Origin: DASWJZ01 sp963720705 | GTDB taxonomy: Bacteria > Pseudomonadota > Alphaproteobacteria > Rhizobiales > Afifellaceae | NCBI GenBank assembly: GCA_963720705.1 | Contig: CAVRGJ010000001.1 | Location: forward strand, 434,001-498,000 | DNA length: 64,000 nt | Direction: 5' to 3' | Part shown: piece after piece, positions 1-7,982 of the stretch | Layout: each line of letters starts with the position of its first letter | Position numbering within the stretch: position 1 is the stretch's first letter | Position numbers and translations under genes: made by a program | Notes under the pieces: generated by a model | Seen by the model: only the letters and a program-made list of their open reading frames with translations | Database searches by the model: none | What the model was told of the DNA's origin: nothing

Positions 1-1111
1 GGTCGCGATCAGGTCGAGGTCGAACTCGCGCGTCAGCCGCTCCTGGATGATCTCCAGGTGCAAAAGCCCGAGAAAGCCGCAGCGAAAGCCGAAACCAAGC
101 GCGGCCGAGGTCTCCATCTCCGACGTGAAGCTCGCGTCATTCAGCCGAAGCTTGCCGATCGCGGCGCGGAGGTTCTCGAAATCCGCGGCGTCGACCGGAA
201 AGAGCCCGCAGAAGACCACCGGCTGCGCCGGGCGAAAGCCCGGCAGCGCTTCCGCAGCCGGGCGGCGGTCGTCGGTAATCGTGTCGCCGACGCGGGTGTC
301 CGCCACTTCCTTGATGGAGCCGGTCAGGAATCCGATCTCGCCCGGGCCGAGCTCGCCGATGTCGACCATCTTGGGCGTGAAGAAGCCGACGCGGTCGACG
401 CCGTGGCGCGCGTCCGTCCGCATCATGCGGATCGTCATGCCCTTCTTCAGCGTGCCGTCGACGATGCGGACCAACACGACGACGCCGAGATAGGCGTCGT
501 ACCATGCAGTCGACCAGGAGCGCCTTCAACGGCGCCGCGGCGTCGCCCTTCGGCGGCGGCAGGCGATGCACGATCGCCTCGAGCACGTCGTCGACGCCGA
601 GCCCCGTCTTCGCCGAAATCATCACGGCGTTCGAGGCGTCGAGCCCGATCACGTCCTCGATCTGCTCCTTCACGCGCTCCGGCTCCGCAGCCGGCAGGTC
701 GATTTTATTCAGGACCGGGACGATCTCGTGGTTGTTGTCGATCGCCTGGTAGACGTTGGCGAGCGTTTGCGCCTCGACGCCCTGCGACGCATCGACGACG
801 AGCAACGAGCCCTCGCAGGCGGCGAGCGAGCGGTTCACCTCGTAGGCGAAATCGACGTGGCCCGGCGTGTCGATCAGGTTCAGCTCGTAGTCCTCGCCGT
901 TCTTCGCGTGATAGGCGAGGCGGACCGTCTGCGCCTTGATGGTGATGCCGCGCTCGCGCTCGATGTCCATGGAATCGAGCACCTGCTCCTTCATCTCGCG
1001 GAGATCGAGCCCGCCGGTCATCTGGATAAGCCGGTCGGCGAGCGTCGATTTTCCGTGGTCGATATGAGCGATGATCGCGAAATTGCGGATATGGTCTAAG
1101 CGCGTGGTCAT
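1..1111 (-). CDS. lepA: Elongation factor 4 (LepA), 3' end beyond window, frameshifted as read
   Basis: Translational GTPase that acts on stalled or mis-translocated ribosomes. The start is the ATG at 1111, giving MTTRLDHIRNFAIIAHIDHG with the G1 P-loop AHIDHGKST. The switch region follows (RERGITIKAQ), then DTPGHVDF and the NKIDLP guanine-specificity motif. After LKALLVDC the frame breaks near 503-506. Dropping one base restores WYDAYLGVVVLVRIVDG, and an open frame then runs to base 1 with typical domain II and III sequence (for example CGFLGLLHLEII). The gene leaves the window, so about 370 of the roughly 600 codons usual for the family are visible. The gene is nearly universal and both halves are well conserved, so a sequencing error is more likely than a real lesion. 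It diverges from the GNAT gene. Confidence 0.93.
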
Positions 1112-1181
1112 GAAGCTTCCGTGGTCGGAGGCGCATGTAGCATCGGGGACCGGGGCGTCAAAGCGGCGTTCGGAGGCGATG

Positions 1182-1697
1182 ATGGGCGAAGGCGCCGGGT
1201 TTCGGGTTCTGGACGCTGGCGAGGCGCATTTTCCCGGCATTCTCGCGATCTACAACCACGCCGTGGTCAACTCGACGGCGATCTGGAGCGACGTCATCGT
1301 CGACCTGGAGAACCGCCGAAACTGGTGGCGCGGGCGGACGGAGGCGGGGTTTCCGATCCTCGTCGCGGTCCAGGGAGTTGCGGTGCTTGGCTATGCAAGC
1401 TACGGCCCGTTCCGCCCCTTCGACGGCTACCGGCAGACGGTCGAGCATTCCGTCTACGTGGCGGAGGCGGCGCGGCGCCGCGGTATTGCCCGAGCGCTGC
1501 TGACCTCCCTCGAAGCGTGTGCGCGCGCGCAAGGCATGCATGCGATGGTCGGCGGCATCGCCGGCGACAATGCGGCCTCCCTGCGTCTCCACGAACAGCT
1601 CGGCTTCAAAGAGACCGCGCGCATGCCGGAGGTCGGGCAGAAATTCGGCCGTTACCTCGACCTCATCTTCATGCAGAAGGTTTTTGTCGCGGCGTAG
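1182..1697 (+). CDS. GNAT-family N-acetyltransferase (phosphinothricin acetyltransferase-like)
   Basis: About 171 residues covering one complete GNAT fold. It has the N-terminal beta-strand AIYNHAVVNSTAIW typical of the PAT/YncA subgroup. The acetyl-CoA pyrophosphate loop is read as EAARRRGIARALL (R/Q-x-x-G-x-G/A type). The C-terminal segment NAASLRLHEQLGFKE is the family hallmark. GGAGG lies at 1172-1176, which gives 5 nt of spacing to the ATG at 1182 and only 2 nt to the ATG at 1179, so 1182 is preferred. The natural substrate is unknown: members acetylate phosphinothricin, methionine sulfoximine or other small amines. It diverges from lepA and is followed by the CDGSH gene after a 69-base gap. 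Confidence 0.88.
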   Translation: MGEGAGFRVLDAGEAHFPGILAIYNHAVVNSTAIWSDVIVDLENRRNWWRGRTEAGFPILVAVQGVAVLGYASYGPFRPFDGYRQTVEHSVYVAEAARRRGIARALLTSLEACARAQGMHAMVGGIAGDNAASLRLHEQLGFKETARMPEVGQKFGRYLDLIFMQKVFVAA

Positions 1698-1766
1698 GCG
1701 GAACCGGTTGCCAACCCAACTGCTCCGTGCTGCATCTTGAGGACCGATCGCAACAAGGGGAGAGAC

Positions 1767-1985
1767 ATGGCCGACGTTTCGATAAAGGCCACCAGGAACG
1801 GCCCGTATGTCGTGAGCGGCTCCGTCGAAGTGCTCGACGCCGACGGCGGAGTTTACACCGTGAAAGAGACCTTCGCGCTCTGTCGCTGCGGCGGCTCCAG
1901 CACAAAGCCGTTCTGCGACGGAACGCACAAGAAGATCGGATTCCAGGCGGCCGAGCGGGCCCCGGCGGACGCGGACAAAGTGTAA
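1767..1985 (+). CDS. CDGSH-type iron-sulfur protein
   Basis: A 72-residue protein with a single zf-CDGSH motif, CRCGGSSTKPFCDGTHKKIGF. It reads C-x-C-x2-(S/T)-x3-P-x-C-D-G-(S/T)-H, and Cys3-His1 coordination of a [2Fe-2S] cluster is expected from the family. The terminal motif is CDGTH rather than CDGSH, a common variant. The start ATG at 1767 has AAGGGGAG just upstream; an in-frame upstream codon at 1737 has no ribosome site. Family members are small redox or Fe-S transfer proteins whose partners are mostly unknown. The udgX gene lies 56 bases downstream in the same direction, but a functional link is not shown. Confidence 0.9.
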   Translation: MADVSIKATRNGPYVVSGSVEVLDADGGVYTVKETFALCRCGGSSTKPFCDGTHKKIGFQAAERAPADADKV

Positions 1986-2041
1986 GCGCGGGCGCAACGG
2001 AACGGCCGGGGGCGCCAGGCATTTCCTCGCCGGAGGCAACA

Positions 2042-2671
2042 ATGCCGCAAGACGATCTCTTCGGCGCACTTAGCGGTGGCCTTCCCGATATCGGGCCGAA
2101 CACCACGGTCGCGGCGCTTCGTGAGGAAGCGGCGCATTGCACGCGCTGCTCTCTTTACAAGCATGCGACACAGACGGTGTTCGGCGAGGGACCGCCGGAC
2201 GCGCGCGTCTTGATGGTGGGCGAGCAACCGGGCGACCAGGAGGATTTGCAGGGGCGGCCCTTCGTCGGGCCGGCGGGAAAGCTCCTCGACCGCGCGCTTC
2301 AAGAAGCGGGCATCGACCGCAAAGAAGTCTACGTGACCAACGCGGTGAAGCACTTCAAGTTCGAGCCGCGCGGCAAGAAGCGCATCCACAAGAAACCGGA
2401 GACGCCGGAGATCGAGGCGTGCAAATGGTGGCTTGATCGTGAGCTTGCCGTCGTGCGCCCGAAGCTCGTCGTGGCGCTTGGCGGGACCGCCGGCCAGGCG
2501 CTCTTCGGGCGGGTCGTGCGCGTGCTTTCCGAGCGCGGCCGCATCGTCGACGACCCGCGCGGCTTCCGCCTGCTACTCACCGTGCATCCATCGATGATCC
2601 TGCGCGTGCCGGACGCGGCGAAGGAGAGCGCGTTTAGGGATTTCGTACGGGATTTGAAGAAGGCGGCGTAG
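2042..2671 (+). CDS. udgX: UdgX-type uracil-DNA glycosylase (uracil-DNA cross-linking)
   Basis: A 209-residue member of the family 4-like uracil-DNA glycosylases. Motif A is GEQPGDQED (from Gly60), whereas ordinary family 4 enzymes have GExPGxxED. The diagnostic UdgX insertion GKKRIHKKPE ends in His116. In the mycobacterial enzyme the equivalent KRRIH histidine attacks the abasic deoxyribose and forms a covalent protein-DNA adduct. Motif B is VHPSMILR (His182). Four N-terminal cysteines (CTRC near residue 38, plus later Cys) fit the [4Fe-4S] cluster of the superfamily only in part: CTRC and EACKWWL are visible. The ribosome site GGAGG precedes ATG 2042. The likely role is capture of uracil in DNA; the covalent chemistry is inferred from the motif. 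Confidence 0.93.
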   Translation: MPQDDLFGALSGGLPDIGPNTTVAALREEAAHCTRCSLYKHATQTVFGEGPPDARVLMVGEQPGDQEDLQGRPFVGPAGKLLDRALQEAGIDRKEVYVTNAVKHFKFEPRGKKRIHKKPETPEIEACKWWLDRELAVVRPKLVVALGGTAGQALFGRVVRVLSERGRIVDDPRGFRLLLTVHPSMILRVPDAAKESAFRDFVRDLKKAA

Positions 2672-2699
2672 GGCGAGTGACGACCGGGACGCCTGTGGC

Positions 2700-2755
2700 C
2701 GCCCCCTCCGCCATGCTTCGCATGGTCCCCCTCCCCCAGCTCCAATGGGGGAGGA
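2700..2755. repeat. Short inverted GC-rich intergenic repeat (CCCTCCCCC / GGGGGAGG type)
   Basis: Between udgX and mbfA, the runs CCCCCTCCCCCAG and GGGGGAGGAA form a hairpin around a short AT-containing loop. Similar C-rich/G-rich pairs recur at about 6985-7021, 7857-7893, 17609-17650 and, unexpectedly, inside the coding region at 41377-41494. It could act as a transcription terminator for udgX, although it lacks a clear U-run. Confidence 0.6.
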
Positions 2756-2770
2756 ACCGGCATCTAGACG

Positions 2771-2785
2771 TTAGAACTGTTCCAA
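2771..2785 (+). promoter_or_regulatory. Candidate iron control element (ICE) for Irr
   Basis: TTAGAACTGTTCCAA matches the rhizobial ICE pattern TTAGAA-N3-TTCTAA with one mismatch. It sits 15 bases before the mbfA start codon. Irr-controlled repression or iron-dependent expression of mbfA through such boxes is known in Bradyrhizobium and Agrobacterium; its operation here is inferred. Confidence 0.55.
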
Positions 2786-2799
2786 TCTAAGTCTCGCGC

Positions 2800-3777
2800 A
2801 TGATTCCGGGTTTCCGTGACCGCAAGCGTTTCTCCGATCTCTCCGAGCCGGAGATTCTGGCGCTCGCCATCTCGTCGGAAGAGGAAGACAGCCGCGTCTA
2901 CGCCACCTACGCGGAGCGCCTCAGGCCGCAATATCCGCAAAGCGCCCAGGTATTCGAGGCGATGGCGGCGGAGGAAGACACGCATCGCCGCCGCCTGATC
3001 GAAGCCTTCCGCAGCCGCTTCGGCGAGACCATCCCCGTCATCCGCCGCGAGCACGTCACCGGCTTCTATCACCGCCGCCCCTATTGGCTTGTCGGCAATC
3101 TCGGCATCGAGCGGGTGCGCGAGGAAGTCGGGCTGATGGAGGAGGAAGCGCGGAGCTTCTATCTGAAGGCCGCGCAACGCACCGGCGACGCGGAAACACG
3201 AAAGCTGCTCGGCGACCTTGCCGCGGCGGAGGCCGGCCACGTTCAGACGGCGGAGCGGCTGGAACGCGAACTCCTCGGCACCTCCGCACGCGCGGACGAG
3301 GATGCGGTCGCGCACCGGCAGTTCGTGCTGACTTACGTGCAGCCGGGACTCGCCGGGCTGATGGACGGCTCCGTCTCGACGCTTGCGCCGGTCTTCGCCG
3401 CGGCCTTCGCCACGCACGATCCCTGGCAGACGTTTCTCGTCGGCATGGCCGCATCGATCGGCGCCGGCATCTCGATGGGCTTCACCGAGGCGCTCTCCGA
3501 CGACGGGGCGCTCACCGGCCGCGGCTCGCCGGTCTTGCGCGGCGTCGCATGCGGCGTGATGACGACGATCGGCGGGCTCGGGCACACGCTGCCCTACCTA
3601 ATTCCGCATTTCTTCACGGCGACGGCGATCGCCGTGCTCGTCGTCATCTTCGAGCTCATCGCCATCGCCTGGATCCGCTGGCGCTACATGGAGACGCAGT
3701 TCTGGCGCGCGAGCTTCCAGATCGTGCTCGGCGGTGCGCTCGTCTTCGCAGCCGGGATATTGATCGGAAGCGCCTGA
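2800..3777 (+). CDS. mbfA: Membrane-bound ferritin / iron exporter MbfA
   Basis: A 325-residue fusion. Residues 1-150 or so are a rubrerythrin/ferritin-like four-helix domain with iron-ligand motifs SSEEEDSRVYATY, AAEEDTHRRRL, EEVGLMEEEA and AAEAGHVQTAERL. Residues 170-325 are a VIT1/CCC1-like membrane domain with several hydrophobic helices (for example VFAAAFATH and IAVLVVIFELIAIAWI). This arrangement is that of rhizobial MbfA, an inner-membrane protein that exports Fe(II) and protects against iron and peroxide stress. The ATG at 2800 has no obvious Shine-Dalgarno sequence, but the protein begins as in the family (IPGFRDRKRFSDL). The Irr box directly upstream supports iron regulation. Confidence 0.92.
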   Translation: MIPGFRDRKRFSDLSEPEILALAISSEEEDSRVYATYAERLRPQYPQSAQVFEAMAAEEDTHRRRLIEAFRSRFGETIPVIRREHVTGFYHRRPYWLVGNLGIERVREEVGLMEEEARSFYLKAAQRTGDAETRKLLGDLAAAEAGHVQTAERLERELLGTSARADEDAVAHRQFVLTYVQPGLAGLMDGSVSTLAPVFAAAFATHDPWQTFLVGMAASIGAGISMGFTEALSDDGALTGRGSPVLRGVACGVMTTIGGLGHTLPYLIPHFFTATAIAVLVVIFELIAIAWIRWRYMETQFWRASFQIVLGGALVFAAGILIGSA

Positions 3778-3783
3778 GGCGCC

Positions 3784-4623
3784 TCAGGTCGCGCCTGCCG
3801 TGCTGCCCTCCGCGTCAGCGCTCTGGGGAAGCGGCGTCGCGTGCGCGGGCTCATGCTCGCTCACCCATCGGATGCTCTTGTAGTCGAAGCCGCGCTCGAG
3901 CGTCGGCTTCACCACGGAGAAGTAAGGCGAGAGGTCGAAGTCGCGCGGCGCGAACAGCGAATGATGGCGGATGTAATAGTGCTGTCGCCGCGCCTGCCGC
4001 GCCTTCCGATCTTCGTCTGCAGAGGGGACGATGCGCGGCAGGATCGGATAGCCAACCGCCTGGAACGCCTCCGCGATCAGCGAAGAGCAGATGGCGCGGG
4101 TCGGATCGCCGGAGCCGAACGCGATGGCGCGCCGGCGCCAGCCACTCGGCAGCGGCACGGGCAAGAAATAGCGGATCAGGTCGAAGAGATTGCGCATGTC
4201 GTAGCGGAGCCCGATGCGCTCGACGAGAAAACGCACGACGCGCTGCTGATCCGCGTAGGAGAGCATCACAGGGCGGCAAACGCGGGTGTTGAAGGTCGTA
4301 TAGCGGGAGAGCGGCGCGGAGACGCAGCCTTCACCGAGATTGACCTCGACCAGAACATGCGGCTCGCCGTCAGGCTCGGCATGGTCGGGGATATCGCCGA
4401 CGAAAAGCGCGGCGTGCGACCAGCTCGACATGGTGAGGTATTCGATCACCATGGAGATATACTGATGGCCCTCGACAAGGAGCACGTCGCCGGGGCGCAG
4501 GATGGCGCGCAGCGTATCGGGATCGGACGGCGTGTAAGGCTCGTAGCCCGACGTTTCGCGGCGAAGCCTGGCCGCCAGCCAGCGGCCGATTCTGTCGAGC
4601 GTGGTGTCGACCGATGCGGTCAT
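3784..4623 (-). CDS. YiiX-like permuted NlpC/P60 cysteine hydrolase
   Basis: A 279-residue protein of the circularly permuted papain-like group, in which the histidine precedes the nucleophilic cysteine. It reads LRPGDVLLVEG, then SSWSHAALFVG (His), VEVNLGEGCVSAPLSRY, and later DPTRAICSSLIAEAFQAVG (Cys). Family members cleave or bind amide or ester bonds in peptidoglycan or lipids. The substrate is unknown here. No signal peptide is seen, so it is probably cytoplasmic or peripheral. The ATG at 4623 starts MTASVDTTLDR; a longer upstream reading would overlap gpmA and is rejected. It lies 17 bases after gpmA on the same strand and may be co-transcribed with it. Confidence 0.78.
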   Translation of the reverse strand: MTASVDTTLDRIGRWLAARLRRETSGYEPYTPSDPDTLRAILRPGDVLLVEGHQYISMVIEYLTMSSWSHAALFVGDIPDHAEPDGEPHVLVEVNLGEGCVSAPLSRYTTFNTRVCRPVMLSYADQQRVVRFLVERIGLRYDMRNLFDLIRYFLPVPLPSGWRRRAIAFGSGDPTRAICSSLIAEAFQAVGYPILPRIVPSADEDRKARQARRQHYYIRHHSLFAPRDFDLSPYFSVVKPTLERGFDYKSIRWVSEHEPAHATPLPQSADAEGSTAGAT

Positions 4624-4640
4624 CCCGCCATTATGCGGGA

Positions 4641-5261
4641 TCAGTCCCCAAGAATTTCTTTCTCCGCCACCGTCGTATCGGCGTTCAGCCGATAGACGAG
4701 CGGCACGCCGGTCGCGATCTCGAGCTTCAGGATCTCGTCGGTGTCGAGCTTGTCGAGCACCATGACCAGCGAGCGGAGCGAGTTGCCGTGCGCGGAAACG
4801 AGCACGCGCCGGCCGCGCATGACGTCGGGCAGGATGCGGGTCAGGTAGTAGGGCCAGACGCGCGCGCCGGTGTCGCGCAGGCTCTCGCCGCCGGGGGGGT
4901 TGGTGGCATAGGAGCGGCGCCAGATATGCACCTGCTCCTCGCCCCATTTCCTGCGCGCATCGTCCTTGTTGAGTCCCGAGAGCTCCCCGTAATCGCGCTC
5001 GTTCAGCGCCTGGTCGCGGTGCTCTTCCAGGCCCGTCTGCCCTAACTCTTCGAGCATCAGCTTCAGCGTGTTCTGCGCGCGGATGAGGGCGCTCGTATAG
5101 GCGATGTCAAAAGTGAGACCCTTCGCCTTCAGCTTCTTGCCGGCGGAGCGCGCTTCCTCGATGCCGAGCGGGGAGAGATCGACGTCCTTCCAGCCGGTGA
5201 AGAGGTTTTTCAGGTTCCATTCGCTCTGGCCGTGGCGCACGAGCACGAGAAGGCGGTCCAT
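4641..5261 (-). CDS. gpmA: 2,3-bisphosphoglycerate-dependent phosphoglycerate mutase
   Basis: A 206-residue histidine phosphatase-fold glycolytic enzyme interconverting 3- and 2-phosphoglycerate. The phosphohistidine motif LVRHGQSEWN is at residues 7-16. LFTGWKDVDLSPLG and NERDYGELSGLNKDDA are typical of the cofactor-dependent mutase, and the second catalytic histidine lies in SAHGNSLRSL. It is shorter than E. coli GpmA (about 250 residues), as is usual for alphaproteobacterial versions. GGAG precedes the ATG at 5261. A 50-bp palindromic repeat lies just upstream (5284-5333). Confidence 0.95.
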   Translation of the reverse strand: MDRLLVLVRHGQSEWNLKNLFTGWKDVDLSPLGIEEARSAGKKLKAKGLTFDIAYTSALIRAQNTLKLMLEELGQTGLEEHRDQALNERDYGELSGLNKDDARRKWGEEQVHIWRRSYATNPPGGESLRDTGARVWPYYLTRILPDVMRGRRVLVSAHGNSLRSLVMVLDKLDTDEILKLEIATGVPLVYRLNADTTVAEKEILGD

Positions 5262-5283
5262 GGAAGCTCCGATCCAATTTGAC

Positions 5284-5333
5284 GGAGCATGATCTTGTCC
5301 GAGAACCGCTTGCCATTTTTCGGGATCATGCTC
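5284..5333. repeat. 50-bp palindromic repeat, family A (GAGCATGATC...GATCATGCTC)
   Basis: The ends GGAGCATGATC and GATCATGCTC are inverted repeats around a variable core. A near-identical 50-bp copy lies at 43486-43535 and a diverged copy at about 22884-22936. This resembles the small palindromic intergenic elements that occur in large numbers in Bradyrhizobium-like genomes. It can form a long hairpin. Confidence 0.85.
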
Positions 5334-5388
5334 TGGCGGGCAAACAATGCCGAGGCGCTCGGCATTCTCCCGCCTGCTATCGCGCGGC

Positions 5389-6279
5389 TCACGTCACGGT
5401 CAAGGCTACAACCCAGGCGAAGCCGATCAGCGCGAGCGCCGAGAGACCGTACGCGTACTGCGCGCGCCTGCCACGCGGGAGACGCGCATGGGCGAAGTGG
5501 AGCGCGGCACCCCCCAAAACGCCGATCACGAAACCGGCAACATGGGCTCCGATGTCGGTCCGCTCCCCGCCAAATCCCAAGAAGGCGAGCAACATGACGC
5601 CCGCTGCCAGGGGAAGCCAGGCGCGCAGTCCGCGCGTCCAATAGCGTGGGCCCCCCCGCCACACGAGAGCCGCGAGCAGGCCGAGCGCTCCAAACACGCT
5701 CGTGGAGGCACCGATCGACGCGTGCTGTGCGGGCTCGACGAGCGCGTTCAATGCGTTGCCGAGCCCGCCTGCCAGAACGATGGCGAGCCACGCCAGACCC
5801 GGCCCGAGACTCTGCGCCAGGAAGAGGCCAATCACGCCGCCGGCGAAAACATTGCTGGCGAGATGCTCAAGGTCGCCGTGGAGGGTGAGCGCGGTCAGCG
5901 CCCGCCACCACTCGCCGCCGAGCATCAGACCGGATTGCGCGTAGCCGGCGCTCTCCCAGTCGAGACCGAACATGTGCCGTCCTGCGGCGACGTAGACGAC
6001 GATGAGCGCTGTAGAATAAGCGAGCGCCGCGTCCGCTCCCTCCCAGAGCGACGGCAGCACCGGTTCCGGCCGACGCCGGTTCTCGCGGTCGTATTCGAGA
6101 AGCTCATGACTTGCCCGCAGCGCGTCGGCCGCGGCGACGGATAGAGTCACGCCATGCGGCTCTCGATGCAGGTGCGATCCGATGCCCGCCGAGGCAAGCA
6201 CCAGCGCAGCCGCTTCGGCATCGCGGACGCGAGGATAGCGACCGACCTCGATCCAGGCGTCGTCGTAGGCGTCGCTCAC
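5389..6279 (-). CDS. Rhomboid-family intramembrane serine protease with N-terminal DUF2007-like domain
   Basis: A 296-residue protein. Residues 1-65 form a small soluble domain (WIEVGRYPRVRDAEAAALVL) like the DUF2007/signal-transducing segment often fused to rhomboids. The rest has about six hydrophobic helices. The catalytic serine is in IGASTSVFGALG (GxS followed by T instead of the usual G) and the catalytic histidine in TDIGAHVAGFVIG. The structural LTLHGDLEHLASN histidine motif of transmembrane helix 2 is present. The expected reaction is cleavage of transmembrane substrates within the inner membrane, but natural substrates are unknown. The EVE gene lies 9 bases upstream on the same strand. 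Confidence 0.85.
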   Translation of the reverse strand: MSDAYDDAWIEVGRYPRVRDAEAAALVLASAGIGSHLHREPHGVTLSVAAADALRASHELLEYDRENRRRPEPVLPSLWEGADAALAYSTALIVVYVAAGRHMFGLDWESAGYAQSGLMLGGEWWRALTALTLHGDLEHLASNVFAGGVIGLFLAQSLGPGLAWLAIVLAGGLGNALNALVEPAQHASIGASTSVFGALGLLAALVWRGGPRYWTRGLRAWLPLAAGVMLLAFLGFGGERTDIGAHVAGFVIGVLGGAALHFAHARLPRGRRAQYAYGLSALALIGFAWVVALTVT

Positions 6280-6288
6280 GAGCGCGCC

Positions 6289-6744
6289 TCAGACTTGCTT
6301 CGGGTCGAGGCCCATGGCGGCGGCGATTTTGGCGAAGTCGTCGCGCTGCACCGAAAAGAGACTGCGATGGAAGAAGAGTCCCCAATGCTCGCGGTCCCTG
6401 ATGAAGGAGAGCTGGTCGAGCAGCGGGTACACGTCGGCCGGTCGTGCCTTCTTTTCGAAGGCAATGTCGCGGCGCCAGCCGACGCGGCCCGGCATCATCT
6501 CGGCCTCGTAGGGCTCACGCCCGCTGAACTTTCCGATTGCGGTGAAGGCCCGCACTTCCTCGCCGCCCTTAAGCAGCGTGCGCGGCGAGTAATAAGCGAG
6601 CCATTCGCCGGCGCTCGTGCGCTTCACCGCGTCATGCCTCCCATGCGCGAACATGGCGAAGCCGCCGGCGAGACAGCGCTCGACCCCAACCTTCGGGATG
6701 ACCGCGATCCAGTAGCGGAGGCTTTCGGATTTCTTGGCGGGCAT
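6289..6744 (-). CDS. EVE domain protein (PUA-like, UPF0310)
   Basis: A 151-residue single EVE domain that begins YWIAVIPKVGVERCLAGGF. It continues with GEWLAYYSPRTLL, FTAIGKFSGREPYE, the arginine-rich WRRDIAFEKKARP, and ends HWGLFFHRSLFSV. EVE domains bind modified cytosines or other modified bases in DNA or RNA, with an aromatic cage expected from the family. The start is set at the ATG at 6744 (MPAKKSESLRY) because GAGGAG lies 9 bases upstream; the longer reading from 6792 adds 16 unconserved residues. It may be in an operon with the rhomboid gene. The UPF0310 assignment rests on recognised sequence pattern only. Confidence 0.8.
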   Translation of the reverse strand: MPAKKSESLRYWIAVIPKVGVERCLAGGFAMFAHGRHDAVKRTSAGEWLAYYSPRTLLKGGEEVRAFTAIGKFSGREPYEAEMMPGRVGWRRDIAFEKKARPADVYPLLDQLSFIRDREHWGLFFHRSLFSVQRDDFAKIAAAMGLDPKQV

Positions 6745-6793
6745 TTCCTGCAGCTCCTCTCCCATCAACGCACGCGGATGGAAGCCATCCAAC

Positions 6794-7021
6794 CTCCCTC
6801 ATGCTGAGGTGCGAGCCCTCGGGTCCGGCCGTGGGCCGGCCCAAGGACAGGCTGCGCGAGCCTCGAAGCACGCATCAAAGGCCTTCCCGCTTGCTGGATC
6901 GTCCTTCGATGCAATGCCGACTGCGTCGGCGTTGCACCTCGGGATGAGGTGGTGGGTGTGATCGACGAAGGAGTTGTCGCGTCCTCCCCCTCCCCTAGCC
7001 TCTCCTCACAAGGGGGAGGGG
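6794..7021. repeat. Intergenic mosaic repeat, family C plus short G/C-rich inverted repeat
   Basis: CCCTCATGCTGAGGTGCGAGC at the left and CACCTCGGGATGAGGT at the right are the inverted ends of an element of about 150 bp. A second copy lies at 33067-33191. It is followed at 6985-7021 by CCCCCTCCCCTAGCC...GGGGGAGGGG. No gene is visible in this 295-base gap between the EVE gene and dapB. Confidence 0.7.
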
Positions 7022-7039
7022 AATGCGTCGAGCCTCCCC

Positions 7040-7849
7040 TCAATGCAAACCCAGCACATCGTGCATGTCGTAAAGTCCGGGCTTCTTATCGAAGGCCCAG
7101 AGCGCGGCGCGGACGGCGCCGTGGGCGAAGTTGTCGCGGCTCTCGGCGCGGTGGATGAGCTCGATCCGCTCGCCATCGCCGGCGAAGATCACGACATGGT
7201 CGCCGACGACCGAGCCGCCGCGGAGACTCGCAAAACCGATCGCCTCGTTCGGCCGTGCGCCCGTGATCCCGTCGCGACCGCGCAGCGATTTTTGCGACAG
7301 CTCTATTCCTCGCCCCTCCGCAGCCGCTTGGCCGAGCAGGAGCGCAGTGCCGGACGGCGCGTCGACTTTGTGGCGATGATGCATTTCGACGATCTCGATG
7401 TCGTAGTCCGGCCCGAGCACGGCCGCCGCACGCTTCACCAGCCCGGCGAGCACATTGACGCCGAGGCTCATGTTGCCGGCCTTGACGATGCGGCAATGAC
7501 GCGCCGCCGCCTTGAGCCGTGCATCGTCGGCGGGGTCGATTCCCGTCGTGCCGATGACGTGGACAATGCGAGCCTGCGCGGCGAGCTCTGAATAGCCAAG
7601 CGTCGCCGCGGGCGCGGTGAAATCGAGAAGCACGTCGGTATGTGCAAGCGCGGCAAGCGGATCGGCGCCGACGGTCACGCCCGTCTCGCCGGTTCCCGCG
7701 AGGAGCCCGATGTCCTTGCCCTGCGCCTCCGCGTCGGGCCGGTCGAGCGCGCCGACGAGTTTCAGCTTCGGCTCCGAAAGCACCGCGCGTGTCAGCGCCC
7801 GACCCATCCGCCCGCCGGCTCCGGCGACGACGACGCGAAGCTCTGCCAT
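7040..7849 (-). CDS. dapB: 4-hydroxy-tetrahydrodipicolinate reductase
   Basis: A 269-residue enzyme of the diaminopimelate/lysine pathway that reduces HTPA with NAD(P)H. The N-terminal Rossmann motif is VVVAGAGGRMGRAL. The family signature EMHHRHKVDAPSGTAL carries the catalytic His-His and Lys. The C-terminal domain closes with RESRDNFA-type sequence (HRAESRDNFAHGAVRAALW) and ends DMHDVLGLH. The start MAELRVVVAGAG at 7849 is chosen because the longer reading lacks conservation and crosses an intergenic repeat. It is flanked by GC-rich inverted repeats on both sides. Confidence 0.96.
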   Translation of the reverse strand: MAELRVVVAGAGGRMGRALTRAVLSEPKLKLVGALDRPDAEAQGKDIGLLAGTGETGVTVGADPLAALAHTDVLLDFTAPAATLGYSELAAQARIVHVIGTTGIDPADDARLKAAARHCRIVKAGNMSLGVNVLAGLVKRAAAVLGPDYDIEIVEMHHRHKVDAPSGTALLLGQAAAEGRGIELSQKSLRGRDGITGARPNEAIGFASLRGGSVVGDHVVIFAGDGERIELIHRAESRDNFAHGAVRAALWAFDKKPGLYDMHDVLGLH

Positions 7850-7856
7850 TCTCGCT

Positions 7857-7893
7857 ACCCCTCCCCTGGCCCCTCCCCGCAAGGGAGAGGGGA
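7857..7893. repeat. Short GC-rich inverted repeat upstream of dapB
   Basis: CCCCTCCCCTGGCCCCTCCC followed by GCAAGGGAGAGGGG forms a stem-loop. It belongs to the same group as the elements at 2700-2755, 6985-7021 and 17609-17650. Confidence 0.6.
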
Positions 7894-7982
7894 TGGGTCG
7901 CGCCCGTATAGCAACGCCGGTGGTTCGATGAAACCGCGGCGCTTGCCTGACTTGCGCGGGCGGACGGAGTAAGAGAGCCGGC

